Program-made: the position numbers and the translations under genes
Shown: positions 1 through 11,069 of the stretch, in pieces
Position numbering within the stretch: the first letter of the stretch is position 1
Layout of the letters: each line of letters begins with the position of its first letter
Notes under the pieces: model-generated
What the model was told of the DNA's origin: nothing
The model's database searches: none
What the model saw: only the letters and a program-made list of their open reading frames with translations
From: Alopecurus myosuroides
Lineage: Eukaryota > Streptophyta > Magnoliopsida > Poales > Poaceae
Length of the DNA stretch: 64,000 bases
Reading direction: 5' to 3'
NCBI GenBank assembly: GCA_028641055.1
Contig: CM054058.1
Span: 86,935,927-86,999,926 of the forward strand

Positions 1-2895
1 CCGAGAAGCAATATTGACGGGTTTGTTTTGAGCTGGATCGAAGGGAGGAGTATTCCTGGCTACAACTTTCCTCCCCTTCTGAATAGCTAAAGCTTTATCT
101 TGGGGAGGGAAGCCGATGGTGTGTTGTTGGCTAACCTCAATCATATACTCCGGGTAGCAGGGCTGACCAGCAGCGCGAGCATCAGCCGAGAGCGCAGCAG
201 GAATGGGGCCGGACTCGCGGATCACGAGCGCTCCGCCTGCGGATGCGCCTTGGTCTCTGGCCCTTTTCTTCGTTTGCTCCTTCTCGATTCCCTGCTTCTC
301 GAGATCCTCGGGTTTCTTCCCGTCAGTCTTGGCCTTTGCCTTCTCGGCGACTGCTTTCTCGGCAGCTTGCTTCTCGGCCTTCTTCTGCTCAGCCCTGGCC
401 TTCTTCTGCTCGGCCTTGGCTCTCTCAGCAGCTTCTTTCTCAGCTTTGACCTTCTCGGCGGCTTCCTCCTTGGCCTTGGCCTTCTCAGCAGCTTCCTTCT
501 CGGATTCCCTTCTGACAACCTCGTTCCTCAGAGCATCAAGGGCCTGTTGCCTGGTTACTCGCCCAGGAGGGCTGGATGTGTCCTTGCTCTGTGGCGACGA
601 GGAGGAAGTTGGTGGTGTAGGGCCTTGCGCAGTTGGTGGCGTAGGGCCTTGCGCAGTTGGTGGCGCCGCAGATCCATCGCCCGGTGCAGCTCCTGGCTGA
701 ACACTACTCGGTGCGCCGCCTGGCAGTGGGTAGACATCTGCTATGGTAGCATCCGCGGCGGTGTCGTCTTTCACCAGCTGCTCGGCAGTAATGTTCTCTT
801 GTGCGGCAGCCTCGGTGGTGGGCTGCTCCCGTTCTACTTCTGGCCGCTCAAGGGCGGCGGCATCTTGCATTTCTTGTTCTTGGTTCTCCTCGGCGTTGCT
901 AGCCGGAGGAGAAGGGGGTCTTTCTTCGTTAATGGTGGTATCTTGTGCTGCTGGCTCTGGTTCTGCTCCTTGAGCATCACTAGCCTGTGCGCTGGTGGCA
1001 GCAGCATTGGCGGCGTCGTTCTCGTCGTCAACAAGGTCGATCAGGGGTACTGCTGTCTCCCTGTCTTGGTCGGACGCAAAGGCTGCGTTCGCATCCATGG
1101 CAGGACTGCAGAGAAGAAAGAAATCAGGGATTGGAAGAAGATTTGGGAGAAAACAGTACTACGCGAGAAGAAGGGCAAACGAGAAGAGAACTCACGCAGT
1201 GGTGGATTTAAGCTGTCGTCGGGGTTTCTTTACAGTAACCTTCTTCTTCTTCTCGGCGGCCTCCTCCTTCTCGGCGGGCTTCTTCTTCTTGGCTGGAGGT
1301 GCCTCTGCTCCGCTGCCGGTCCGCTTGCGGGTTTCGGGAGGGGCAGTAGACAGAGGTTGGACGACAAGGGGCGCATCGCCCTCGTTCTCGTCCTCGTCCG
1401 CGTCGTCCTTCTCCGCAGCGGCCTCATCTGAGAAATTCAAAAGAGAAGAAGGAAGAATCAGAAACAGCAATGCAAGGGGTTGGTGTTTCTCGGAAACAAA
1501 CAAGATGAAAATAACAATACCGTGAGAGCCTTCATCCGACCAAGTGCGGAGAGCATCGCGCTTGTCAGGAACGGGGCTGCTCTGTTCCGCGTCATCAGAA
1601 GGCAGCATGTCATCCTCCTCGCGATCGGCGAACCAGTTGTCCTCAAAAACTTCGCGACTCTCAATCAACTGTCGAGTAAGAGTCTGAAAGACGGAGAAGG
1701 ATCATAAGTCAACCGAGTATCAGGATGGAACTCTACTCGGACAGGCGTGCAAACACAAAGCACACTAAGCCTATGCAGTTTTCTAAGTATTCTACTCGGA
1801 TAGGCGTGCAGACACAAAGCACACTAAGCCTATACAGTTTTCTATGTGTTCTACCCGGATAGGCGTGCAAACACAAAGCATACTAAGCCTAAGCGCGAGT
1901 CGACTAAGTGCTCTACTAGGTGCACCAGGTGATTGCTAGTCGGGGCGGAAAGGGAAGTTATCTACTCGGGAAGCAGAGGCGAAAACAGAGTAGGAACAGC
2001 GTACCCGGGCAATCGGTTGCGTGCGGCTGTACGGGACGAAACCATACCGCCACTTCTCGCTAAGGCTTGTCTTCAGAATGTTCTTGGCGTGATAAGCAAC
2101 GTCGACGTCGTCAATTTCGATGGTGGTGGTCCTGGTGCAGTCGCGGGGGCCTCCCATGTAACACATGAGATGGCAGCGCTCCTGCAGAGGGAGCACTCGG
2201 CGCTTGATCCAGCACACCACCGGGTCGTCGTTCTTGAGGCCCAGTTTCTTCAGCTCGCCGAGTCTATCTTCTATCTCGATGGCGATTTCGTCGATGGTGG
2301 GCTTCTCCTTCCAGTTCGACCCGAGTGGAGCACGATTCCTCCAAGCGGGCAGGTTGATTCGATCATCAACCGCACCCCCTTCCGTGGCGGGGACATTCTT
2401 GACATAGAAGAACGTCTGCTGCCACATTCGGCAGGAATCCAGCCCCTGGATGCGGGGATGATTCGTCCCGGTCCGCTGCACCATCATGGCACAGCCCGTG
2501 TCGGTGGCGCGGCCAATGCCTGCGGCGTCTTTCTTCCCGACTGACTATTGGCGAAGATTAAAATACCTGAGCCATGTATCAGTCGTGGGCCTGATGCCGA
2601 GGAAAGCCTCGCAGACCACGGCATGGTAGGCGAGGAAGACGACCGCGTTGGGCGGCAGATGATGCATCTGCAGCCCGAAGTGATCGAGGAACTTGCGCAG
2701 GAAGTCGGAGGCGGGCAGTCCAAAGCCGCGCTCGAAGTGCGACATGAAGACCACCCGCTCGCCGTCCCGTGGAGCTGGCACAACCTCGTCGTCGGGTGCC
2801 CGGCACTCCACGCCGGGGGGAACCTTTCTGCTGGTCACGAGCCAGGCGAGATTGGCCTTGGTGACGGAGGAACCCGCCCAGCTAGCCTTGGCCAT
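1..2895 (-). CDS. Antisense spliced gene of element A (gypsy-type transposon domain protein), 3' end outside window
   Basis: Four exons can be read on the minus strand: 2895-2005, about 1683-1521, 1427-1196 and 1105 down to the window start. The introns have GT-AG ends (2004-1684, 1520-1428, 1195-1106) and the phases join in frame (0, 1 and 2). Exon 1 codes for the plant gypsy-type transposon domain (PF04195-like), with FGLPASDFLRKFL and MCYMGGPRDCTRTTT motifs. Exon 3 is acidic, then Lys-rich with TRKRTGSGAE. Exon 4 stays open for over 360 codons: acidic and proline-rich, then a long helix of AEKAKAEKEAAE type. The only visible defect is one TAG at 2545-2547 in exon 1. The start ATG at 2895 lies about 165 nt after a TATA box at 3061-3070. 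Function is unknown. The domain name reflects its occurrence in transposons, not a demonstrated transposase activity. Confidence 0.7.
1732..1930 (+). repeat. 59-bp tandem repeat inside intron 1 of the antisense gene (element A)
   Basis: The motif TCTACTCGG or TCTACCCGG followed by a(c/t)AGGCGTGCAAACACAAAG begins at 1732, 1791 and 1850, an exact 59-bp period. A decayed fourth unit follows. The block lies wholly within the inferred first intron (1684-2004). A related array occupies the same intron in element C at 35091-35430. Confidence 0.85.
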
Positions 2896-3585
2896 CGTTG
2901 CGAGTGGGAGGAGTGGATGATTTTCGAGTGGAGTTGCTCGGTGGAGAGAGTCCGCGGCGGCGCGGAAGCTTGCGCGGCGGCGGAGGGCTCGGTGGCGAAG
3001 AAGAACAAGAGGCAGAAGGGGAAAAGTGCAGGGAAGGGGAAAAGGAAGTTACCGCGGGGGTATTTATATCTCCCTCGCGAGATTACCGTTACCACCGCGG
3101 AAGTGGGATCGACTGTGGCGTGTGGTGGGTCCTGTGGCCGGCTAGAAACGCACACAAGCGTGGGCTGCGCGCGTAACGGCCGCATTTGATCCCACCATCA
3201 GATCGTGGCCAGTAATTGCGCGTGATGGGACATGACGGCCGGTGGGCCCACAGCGTGAAAACTGGACGCGTGGCGTCGTGTCCTGGGCAACCAAACGACG
3301 AGGTCGTGGATGCTTGACACGTGGGCAGTGCCTGCGTGAAGGGCTGGATGTTGCTCTACGCTGCAGAGGCTCAGTTTGCGAATTTTCGCTAAGTCTTTTT
3401 ACTCGGTTTCAGAGTAGAAAGCAAGCACTACTCGGAAAGAGAGGAAACTCAAGGTACTCTCCAGACAGCTACTCGGAGGACCTACTCGGCATCTTGAGGT
3501 TCGATGGCTGAGATGCAAAGGCTGATTTTAAGCTGGCAGAGCCTAGTGAACAAGTTCGCAAGACTCAACCAGCTTCGGGGACTGC
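2896..3585. other. Non-coding region between antisense promoter and 3' LTR of element A
   Basis: No open coding frame with family similarity is seen. The first part carries the antisense promoter and leader. The part from about 3390 to 3530 is rich in the octamer CTACTCGG. The last bases before the LTR (AGCTTCGGGGACTGC) match the sequence before the 3' LTR of element C (AGCTTCGGGGACTAA), so this is the primer region for plus-strand synthesis, although it is not a classic pure purine tract. Confidence 0.6.
3061..3070 (-). promoter_or_regulatory. TATA box of the antisense gene (element A)
   Basis: Read on the minus strand this is GATATAAATA followed by CCCCCGCGG. It sits about 165 nt upstream of the ATG at 2895. 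Element C has GGATAAATACC at 36585-36595, upstream of its matching ATG at 36363. Similar placement in two diverged copies supports a real Pol II promoter driving transcription opposite to the LTR promoter. Confidence 0.55.
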
Positions 3586-4471
3586 TGTCGGGGGGTTACC
3601 CCCGAGTAGGGTAAAGACAGGTGGTAAAGGCCGCTTACAGAAGAGAGGTTTGGTCGAGTAGCCGACTACCGGGTACTCGCTACCCGGTCGACTGCTACTC
3701 GGTCTCACCTCAAGATGACCAGAAGGAGATATCAATCAAGTTCTACCCTGACGAGTAGAAGGTTTGGCCCGAGTAGAATTGGCGGGAACCTACTCGGGCA
3801 GAAAGTCAAAGGAGCCGTTCTGACACAGGATCCCGCGTATCCTGGGTCCGTACTTGGCAGCATTCGAACTACTGTTCACGTGGGGACGGCCTGCCTGACA
3901 GTGACAGCTTGGAAGCAGGCCGTGGCAGGATAAGGGGGGCCTACTCTGTGCCTAGGTACAGTGTTACCAGTCTGTCCCCTAGTTTTGCCCAACGACTTTA
4001 CAGAAGCAGCCAAGATCAACGACCAAAGCTGTCAGCGGGTACTCGGAGAAAGGACGGTGTGCACACTATGTCGACACTTGTTTAGATTTGGACGTATCCG
4101 GCTGGGCACCATGTATATAAGGTGCCCCGCCGCCTCCTGCGCGAGGCACGTACACACAGGCTCATAGTGAACCCTAGAAACCCTAAGTTCTTGACCTAGC
4201 TCTACTCGGAGAGAAGAGAAAGGCTACTCGGTAGCGTTATCATTTGTACTGTGGCTACTCGGAGAGACATCGTAATACATAGAGAAAGGCAGGAGTAGGG
4301 GTTTTACCTCCTCACGAGGGCCCTGAACCTGGGTACATCGTGTTGTTTGTGTTGTGTGGATCTTACCTCACGCGGCTACTCGTCGCGTGATCCCTCCCCG
4401 GACACCTCCAGCGTCCATCGTCCCCACATCTTTAGCCATCCCATGGCATCTGCCGTGACACCACCACGACA
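3586..4471 (+). repeat. 3' LTR of element A (886 bp)
   Basis: The LTR runs from TGTCGGGGGG to CACCACGACA. A TATA box (TATATAAG) lies at 4114-4121 and is followed by GGTGCCCCGCCGCCTCCTGCGCGAGG, which is also found after the TATA box of the element C LTRs. The last 29 bp form an ATG-initiated reading frame (MASAVTPPRQ) that in the 5' LTR would run through the PBS into gag, as seen in element C. The octamer CTACTCGG or its complement recurs throughout. Confidence 0.9.
4114..4121 (+). promoter_or_regulatory. TATA box in LTR of element A
   Basis: TATATAAG is followed by GGTGCCCCGCC. The same block occurs at 25492-25499 in the 5' LTR of element C. Confidence 0.65.
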
Positions 4472-6108
4472 AATTTGTATAATGGCAGAACTTTATCACC
4501 AAGCCGACTTATAAACCTGCTTACGCCGGCTGCGGAACCCGTCAGCCTTTGGACATCTTTTAGACACGTAGGTCTTTTGATGTTTAAGATTGCTTTGATC
4601 TTTTCCGTATTTACTTCTATTCCTTTGTAAGAAACTATGAAACCCAAAAGCTTTCCTGAGGGAACCCCGAATATGCACTTTAATGGACTCAACTTCATTT
4701 TGTAAGTGCGCAGATTATCGAAAGTTTCTCGTAGATCTTCAAGGAGTGTATCCTTTTCCTTGGAAACTTTGGCGATATCGTCCACGTAAACATGCACATT
4801 TTTGCCAATTTGACTATGAAAACATCTTTGCATGCAACGCTGATATGTTTCACCTGCGTTCTTCTGGGCAAAAGGCATGGTTATGTAATAGTGTGTTCCA
4901 TAGGGTGTTATGAAAGAGGTTTTTATTTGATCTTCTTCTTTCATACATATTTGATGCTACCCGGAATAAGCATCCAAAAAGCATAAAATCCCAGAGCCAG
5001 CAGTGGCATCTATTATTTGATAGATCCGCGGTAACGCGAACCTATCCTTTGGACACAATTTGTTCAATCCAGTGTAATCTATGCACATCCTAAGAATAAT
5101 AATATCCTTCTTCGTGACTAATACTGGGTTCGTAGACCAATCAGTATGTATAACTTCCCGGATACCCTATAACTTCCCGAATAAAATCAGCTCCTAAAAC
5201 CCGGATAATTTCCTTGCCAATAGCCTTCCGTCTTCTTCCATCAAAACAACGGAGACATTGTTTGATGGGTTTTGATCCTGGGATCACCTTCAATTGGTGC
5301 TCAGCAAGTTCCCTGGGCCGGTAGATCCGACATGTCCACACGACACCAGGAAAAAATATCCAAGTTCTCATGGAGGATCTTGATGAGCGTGCTTTCATAT
5401 GCGTCAGTCATTCCCGTTCCCACACCTACAAACTTTGACGGATCTTTGGGGTCTAGGATGTTCTGCTTTGTATTCTCTGATGCTTTGAAGCTATCTGCCG
5501 GCTTCCGGCTTTCTTTTCCTGCTGGCATTTTTCTCGGTGAATACTTCTTTAGCCAGCTCCTTCAGCTCTTCCTTCCTTATTACTTGTTCACCGCAAAGTG
5601 CGTTTCCTCTTTCTAGCATGTTTGCTAGCTTCAAAACTCCTGAAATAGTGATTACTTCGCTTTTCGGCCCCGGCATCTTGAGCTTGTTGTAGATGTAACA
5701 TGATCTTGCCATGAACTTGGCGAAAGTCGGACGCCCGAGTATTGCGTGATACACGCTCTCGAATGAGATCTTTTCCTGGCGTAAGTGTTCTCTTTTACCA
5801 AAGGTAACATCTAGGGAAATTTCTCCTAGGGATTGTGCTTGCCTACCCCGAACAATGTCGTGGAAGCGCACGTTGCTGTGTTTGAGCTGAGTCTCGGAGA
5901 GATGCAACCGCTTCAATGTACTTAAGTACAGGATATTGATACTCGATCCTCCATCCATCAGCACTCTTTTGAGCCTAGTGTTTTGCACAATAGGGATTAC
6001 TACCAAAGCATGTGTGCCGGGTTCTGGGACATTTCTGGGATGATCTGACTGATCCCATGTAATTGGCTTATTTGAGTACTTCAAGTACTTTGGTGTTGGA
6101 GGTATCAC
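4472..6108 (-). pseudogene. Protease-reverse transcriptase of element B (broken)
   Basis: Positions 6108-5491 encode a retropepsin-like protease whose catalytic motif reads VLMDGGSSINILY (DGGSS at 5942-5956), with the later HAILGRPTFAKFM element. Fragments at 5528-5301 and 5398-5141 carry the linker (VIPGSKPIKQCLRCF). Positions 4944-4472 encode RT with FITPYGTHYYITMPF and the catalytic YVDD box near 4777-4788, then LLGFIVSYKGIEVN. The RT is cut short at 4472 by the end of the element A LTR. Frameshifts between the fragments make this a pseudogene. The protease site itself is intact, unlike in element C. Confidence 0.85.
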
Positions 6109-6487
6109 CGCATTGATTTCTCGAAGTATCCGCTTTGCCTGTTTGGATGAGAGTTGCCAAAAAGTTAGGTCATATTCTTATTCACCTCTCGGGAATTTCG
6201 CTGCTGCTCCTCGATTTTAACATCAGTATCAGACTCGCTGTCTGCTTTCTCAGACTCTGGCTTTTGCTTATTGAACTTCCTTTTGGATATCTTTCCCTTA
6301 TTCCCAGATCCTGCAGTGCCTTTCATGTGTTTATTAAGCCTACACTACGCATTTGTGTGAGTAGGCTTCCCAAATTGCGAATGGTGGACACTATTTTCCG
6401 AATTAATCTTTTCCCACTCTTCGTTAGAGTAGGAGATAGGTTCTGTGTTTCTTCCTTTCCATCTGCTGCCATTATCCTTTCCAAAGG

Positions 6488-8531
6488 TTAAGTTAACTTA
6501 TTTGTGTTTTCGTTGTGGCTCATGAGTTTCCTTCTTTTCAGAGGGAGGCGCCTTTTTGGCCTGAACCAAAGCATCAATATTGCCGCCTCTTGCCCTAATA
6601 TCATCTTCAGCCCTTGCGTGCTCATAGGCCGTGGTAAGCATAGATCTGAGATATTTGTGCTCTTTCGAACCAACCATGAACATACCAGGCCGGGTTTCGG
6701 GCCGTTGATGAAAGCATGCATTGCTTGTACATCACTCACTCCTGAAAAACGGTTCTTCACTTCAGTCCATCTTGCGATAAAATCGACATACGACTCATCT
6801 TCAAACTGGACGCAGCGGTTTAGCTGGTTAATGCTCTTAATTAGGGCATTTATACGTACCCCAAAAGTGCTGAGGGAATAATCTAGCCATGTCCTCCCAG
6901 CTATTGACGGTTCTTGGTAGAAGCCCGTTTATCCAATCTCTGGCTCCGTCCAGCAAAATTAGGGGAAGGAATTTCACAGCATCAAGGTCTATCCCATTGT
7001 TGATCTGGATGGCAGTATAGTAATCTGATAGCCATGTATCCGGGTTTGTACTTCCAGTATACTTTTGATAAGGTGGACCAACTTTGGCAAAGCCAGAATG
7101 TAGACTTATTCGCCCGATCCTGTCAGTAAAAAACTTTGGTCCGAAGTACAAATCGTCTCTTTCCGCCTTATCGGCGTGTGCGGAATACCTTCCAGGTGAA
7201 TGAACCGAAGAGGATCTACTGTCTTCTGGCCCATTGTTGCACGAATGCACTTTTCTGGGATCATCCCTATTTTGTCTGATATCGTGTCCTTTGGATTTAG
7301 GCGGAGTCCTGCTCCTTGGCCTTTCTTTGTTCCTCGGGGGAGTTCGGGATCTCTCACGCCTGTGAGGGTTATCATATCTTTCGGCTTTATCAGCTGGGCG
7401 TCTCGGAGGTGGTAGTGATTTGCCATCTTTCTGGTTTTGTTCCTCCATTCTTTGTCTCGGGGATTGTTTCCGCCTTTAGGCATGTGATATCATGTTTTGG
7501 ATGGTGTGTCCCTGTTATCGGGGATTTTCTTGTCCTTCTTAGGGTTTCCCTTATTTTCCTTAGAATCGCCTGAATCTCCGGGTTCGTCTGGGTCAGGTGC
7601 ACCAACGGGACACGTGGCATATTTGCAATGCTGAGTCATCATGTAACTTGTCGAAACGTGATTGTCCTCGCTGTTGCTGTTGCAGTGCTTTTCCTAGGAA
7701 AGCATACACTCCCTGCAGCTTTTCTTCCTTTGAACATGGATCGTCGTTAAGGATGGGGAACACGGCTTCTGCGTTTTCTGCTGTAGTTTTGTAGATGCGC
7801 TCACCCTTAGCATTTAAGTTGTTAACCTGTCTTTTCCAAGAAGGGTTTTGGAGCCGTTCTTTTGCTGGCAGCACATCCTACTTTGAAATTCCGGGTAATC
7901 TCGTGGGTTTTATCCCGGACATATTCCGTCGTTTGAATTTCTCAATTTCTTCCTGCTTTTCTTTTACTGTAGCATGGGCTTTGAGGGGATTTTCTTGAGA
8001 TCGGAAATAGATGTTGTTGTTGCCGCATAAGGGTTTGCCTTCTGGCTTCCACCACTTCCGGTGGTTCGTGAGGCGCAACCGGGGTTTGGATCAGATAGAT
8101 CTCGTCCTGTTCCGGCATCTGGGGAACAGGGATTTCTTTTCTCTTCTCCGCTGGCTATCCACCACTGCCTCCTCCAGTTAAGGTTCTCATTGCAGTCTCT
8201 GCTAGCTTTTCTTTTCTCTTATGTAACTTGGATAACAACTTCCTGGAGGATTTCTTCTTTTTCTTGGAAGATGGGGTTTTTTGTTAGGCTTTTCTTCCCT
8301 CAATTATATGACATCAGGATAAGTCGGACTAACTTCTCCCTCTTCCTCTTTATCATCCCTGTCCTCTGGCAGAGGGGTTTTGGGATCTTCCTCTTCCTCA
8401 TTGTTCGATTTTCTAGTCGGCTTTGCCATGAGTACTTCGTGGAAGGTCCCTTGCATGGATTTAACCTTTCTTTCGAAAGCATCTTCATCCTCATCTTCGG
8501 AATATGCATCAGATTCGGTTTCCCATTCCAA
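6488..8531 (-). pseudogene. gag of element B (broken)
   Basis: The segment 7448-6837 encodes the retrotransposon gag core (PF03732-type), with YTGSTNPDTWLSDYYTAI and GARDWINGLLP. It is preceded by an Arg/Pro/Lys-rich basic stretch. Positions 6760-6488 hold a decayed continuation. An acidic segment at 8531-8304 (SDAYSEDEDEDAF) and pieces at 8070-7593 represent the N-terminal half. Several frameshifts separate the pieces. The product would have been the structural protein of the virus-like particle. Confidence 0.75.
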
Positions 8532-8830
8532 TCTTGCCTCAATGACAGCTAAACAGATTCGACTTCCGAGTTCGTTTCCTGATCGGCGGATGTCAGATCT
8601 TCCACTTTTTCCGTGGGATTATGCTTTTCTGCTTCTTTCACGGGATTATTTTCTTCCGTGTTTTCAGCGATCTCGGACTGCAACATGCCAATAAAGTGAG
8701 ATCTGATTGCGGGCATCTCCAAAGAGGAAGCAAATTCAGTAGTGTTTTGGCAATCGGAGCAGGATCCGGTATCATAGTTTTCTTCAATTGGGTATAGGGC
8801 GGGTGGGATAAATTTACTTCCACCACAGTA

Positions 8831-9070
8831 TCACATTGCTTCTGCTGTTAATCCGATAAAGATATTAGTAGATCCAATCTGTAAAACACAGGCACTTACC
8901 AGGTGATTCCGTGCTGGCATGTACGATCCGTTGTCGAGGAAGGGTCCGACGTCGTCGTCGAATTTCAGACTTTCGACATTTATGGTACTGCCGATTCCGC
9001 CGAGTATTCCCGCTTGGAACGTAACTCCCAACGTCGCTGGCCCCACGGTGGGCGCCAACTGTCGAGACAT
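8831..9070 (-). CDS. Leader ORF of element B starting in the LTR and reading through the PBS
   Basis: An 79-codon frame starts at ATG 9070, inside the LTR, and reads MSRQLAPTVGPA across the LTR-PBS junction before ending at 8831. The gag frame of element C starts the same way (RQLAPNVGPA). It is probably the N-terminus of gag, now separated from the rest by a stop. No independent function is implied. Confidence 0.5.
   Translation of the reverse strand: MSRQLAPTVGPATLGVTFQAGILGGIGSTINVESLKFDDDVGPFLDNGSYMPARNHLVSACVLQIGSTNIFIGLTAEAM
9040..9057 (-). other. Primer binding site of element B (tRNA-Lys)
   Basis: The minus strand reads TGGCGCCCACCGTGGGGC, the complement of the 3' end of plant tRNA-Lys(CUU). 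It lies two bases inside the LTR end (CGACA, then GT), which fixes element orientation. Confidence 0.8.
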
Positions 9071-9597
9071 CGTAGTAGAGTACTGGTAGAATCTTGAGGG
9101 GGGGTGGAACGTGTAAGTATTGTAACAAGAACACCGAGTTTTACCCAGGTTCGGTAGGTCGCAACCAAGGCGGTGTTCCTACTCCTGCAATCTCACTAAA
9201 TCAGGGATGAATCCTGAAGTATACAAAGTACAACTGCGAGTATGGATTTTGCTAACTCGGCAAGGATCAACTTCTCGGCGAGTTGGCTTCTAGCTTAGAT
9301 TCGATCTCTATTCTTCTCTCCCGTCCGGCTTTATATAGATAGCCGGATTAGGTATTACAGAAAGGAAACCTAGAAGACTGGGAAAAGTATCTAACTTGGA
9401 AAGTAAGGAATCCGTCTTCTCCTCCAGGCCCCACCACTTTGGTTCGTGGTCCGGGTTCTTCTAGAATCCGGCCTCTTGTGCGTCAGCTTACTAGGCCGTC
9501 CAATGTACTTTGATCCATTACCTACAGGACAACCTCGTAATCCGGCCTTTGGCCGATGTCAGACATACCCCTAGTTGCCATATATCCGACATCAACA
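9060..9597 (-). repeat. 5' LTR of element B (about 538 bp)
   Basis: On the plus strand it runs from TGTCGAGACATC to CGACATCAACA, ending next to the PBS. On the minus strand a TATA box (CTATATAAAG) lies near 9332-9342. The outer boundary could be 3 bp shorter (ending CATCA), because both readings give TG...CA ends. The partner LTR is outside the window. Confidence 0.75.
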
Positions 9598-10926
9598 ATG
9601 GAGGGTCAAACTTGCTAGAAGAGTTAGGGAACCATTGGGGAAGAAGACCTCTTAAATAGATTCCCCAGAAATCAAACCATTGATCCCTGATCCGCGTTGG
9701 GCCGGTACTACCGTCCCTCCGAAACTACACAAAGAATGGTACCAAAACGTCCATATCTTTTGCATACGGACTCCGTTTTCGGTCATCTTTGGCTTGTTGA
9801 ATTTGCAACAAAGATCTCTACAAGCTAATGCATATAAACATAATTTTAAAACAAGGAAAGTTAAAACAAAATGGGTAAAGGTTGGACCTCTCAATAAGAG
9901 ATAAACCGGAAAACCTTCAACATCAAAAACCAAACCACTCATATGAAATCCGTGTTTGATGAACTTGGGCTTTTCATGAAGAAAACGACAAGCAAATAAA
10001 AAATCACATGGATAAAATCTAAATAAAAACCAAGAAAGATGATGCTAAGTATGCAAAGATTTGAGCTCTCTATGTACGATATGATCAAGCAACTCATTCG
10101 AGATCCCCTCTTGATAGAACGGCTATCTAACCTATAATACGGTCTTTCAACTAACAACATGAGACCGGTAAAATAGAAACCCTATCAACGTTATACCTTT
10201 TCCTTGCGCATCCCACTTGAGCTAGATGATGTCGTTCTTGATCACTTCAAGTCGAATCATTTTTCTTGATTGCGCTTTTCTTGGTGAAGACTTAAATGTT
10301 GCTCCCCATAGGCCGATATGGGAAAGCCTCTCTTGGCCACATGTTCACATGACCGGCTGGTCTTGATTCATTGGTCGAAATCACTGGCTAAGAATGTTTC
10401 TTCTTAGTAGCCCAGTAGTACCAGAAGAAATAGCAGTACTACCGGGGCTGCAATACTACCGTTGGTACCAGTAGTACCAGAAGTTGCATTAGTACTACCA
10501 GGAACACAGCACTACCGGGCCACTACCGGGGTCATTCCAGTACCCTGCTACACCGTGTCCACTCAAAACCGGTAGTGGCGGTAGTAGTACCGGCCCCGAG
10601 AGCAGTTGTACCGTGAAACAGAGCAAACTTCTCCTTTTTCTTCATAATAACGATTCCTTGAAGTTAGATATGAATGTCCACACACAAGACTTCTTCAAGA
10701 CATACTTTCAATATGCGTCAACATTCTCATGGCCAATATTATTCTTGATCATATCAAATATATACAATATAAGGAATGATCTTGATGGCATCCAACCTTG
10801 AATCCAGCACATGGAGTTCATGTGATGCCTATGGACAAACCTATAAGAATATCTCAACGCAAACATTAGTCAATAGGGATTGTCATTAATTACCAAAACA
10901 ACACATGGGGCACTATGCTCTTTCAC
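9598..10926 (-). repeat. Element H: SIRE/Maximus-type Copia LTR fragment
   Basis: The minus strand starting at 10926 reads TGAAAGAGCATAGTGCCCC and then a stretch on GTTTTGGTAATTAATGAC, which I recognise as the usual opening of grass SIRE/Maximus LTRs. The other end is cut by element B at 9597. A cluster of the motif (C)CGGTAGTAC and its complement lies at 10411-10615, the kind of palindromic array seen in Sirevirus LTRs. No coding sequence is present. It may be a solo LTR or part of a larger element to the left. Confidence 0.6.
10411..10615 (+). repeat. Cluster of GTAGTAC/ACTACCGG palindromic motifs in LTR H
   Basis: About a dozen copies of AGTACTACC, GGTAGTACC or ACTACCGGG occur in 205 bp in both orientations, for example AGTAGTACCAGAAG twice and GGCGGTAGTAGTACCGG. 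No other part of this LTR is so repetitive. Confidence 0.7.
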
Positions 10927-11067
10927 TAATTCAATTAGAGAGGTTCTAATTAGATGCTCTAGTTAGACAATGTAATTCTACTAGAGAAAGGGAGTCTTGA
11001 GTGCCAATTGTGTGTTTCCCTTGAGCCTTGGAGTTCTTTATATAGTGGGATGAATGGGGAGACTTGC

Positions 11068-11069
<2 letters not shown>

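Larger units (their letters stand above)
1..4471 (+). mobile_element. Element A: Tat-lineage Ty3/Gypsy retrotransposon, 3' part with antisense gene and 3' LTR
   Basis: Only the 3' portion lies in the window. It consists of an antisense spliced gene (positions 1-2895), about 690 bp of non-coding DNA and a complete LTR at 3586-4471. The LTR starts TGTCGGGGGG and ends CTACGACA-like, as in element C (24952-38000), so A and C belong to the same family. Its right end abuts reverse-transcriptase sequence of element B at 4472, so A inserted into B. The left LTR, gag and pol are outside the window, so a target-site duplication cannot be checked here. Assignment to Tat rests on the pol of relative C and on the antisense gene with a gypsy-type transposon domain, a known trait of plant Tat elements. 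Confidence 0.85.
4472..9597 (-). mobile_element. Element B: Tat-like Ty3/Gypsy retrotransposon, 5' LTR to RT, cut by element A
   Basis: Reading on the minus strand the order is LTR (9597-9060), PBS for tRNA-Lys (9057-9040), leader ORF (9070-8831), gag fragments, aspartic protease (6108-5491) and reverse transcriptase down to 4472, where element A begins. The five bases after the LTR (ATGGA, 9598-9602) would be the target duplication, but the other end is out of view. Frameshifts and stops show that B is dead. B pol resembles that of element C but the LTR is a different, shorter type. Confidence 0.85.

Noticed and set aside
100..1431. Long plus-strand open frame of 443 codons
   Set aside because: It is the complement of the antisense gene exons 3 and 4 of element A. 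Its Leu/Ser/Trp-rich composition mirrors Glu/Lys/Ala codons on the minus strand, and it runs across the GT-AG introns.
1732..1930. Regular spacing resembling a CRISPR array
   Set aside because: The whole 59-bp unit is repeated, with no unique spacers, and the context is a plant retrotransposon intron.
1933..2544. Plus-strand open frame of 203 codons
   Set aside because: It lies over exon 1 of the antisense gene, which has the recognised domain. No family match on this strand.
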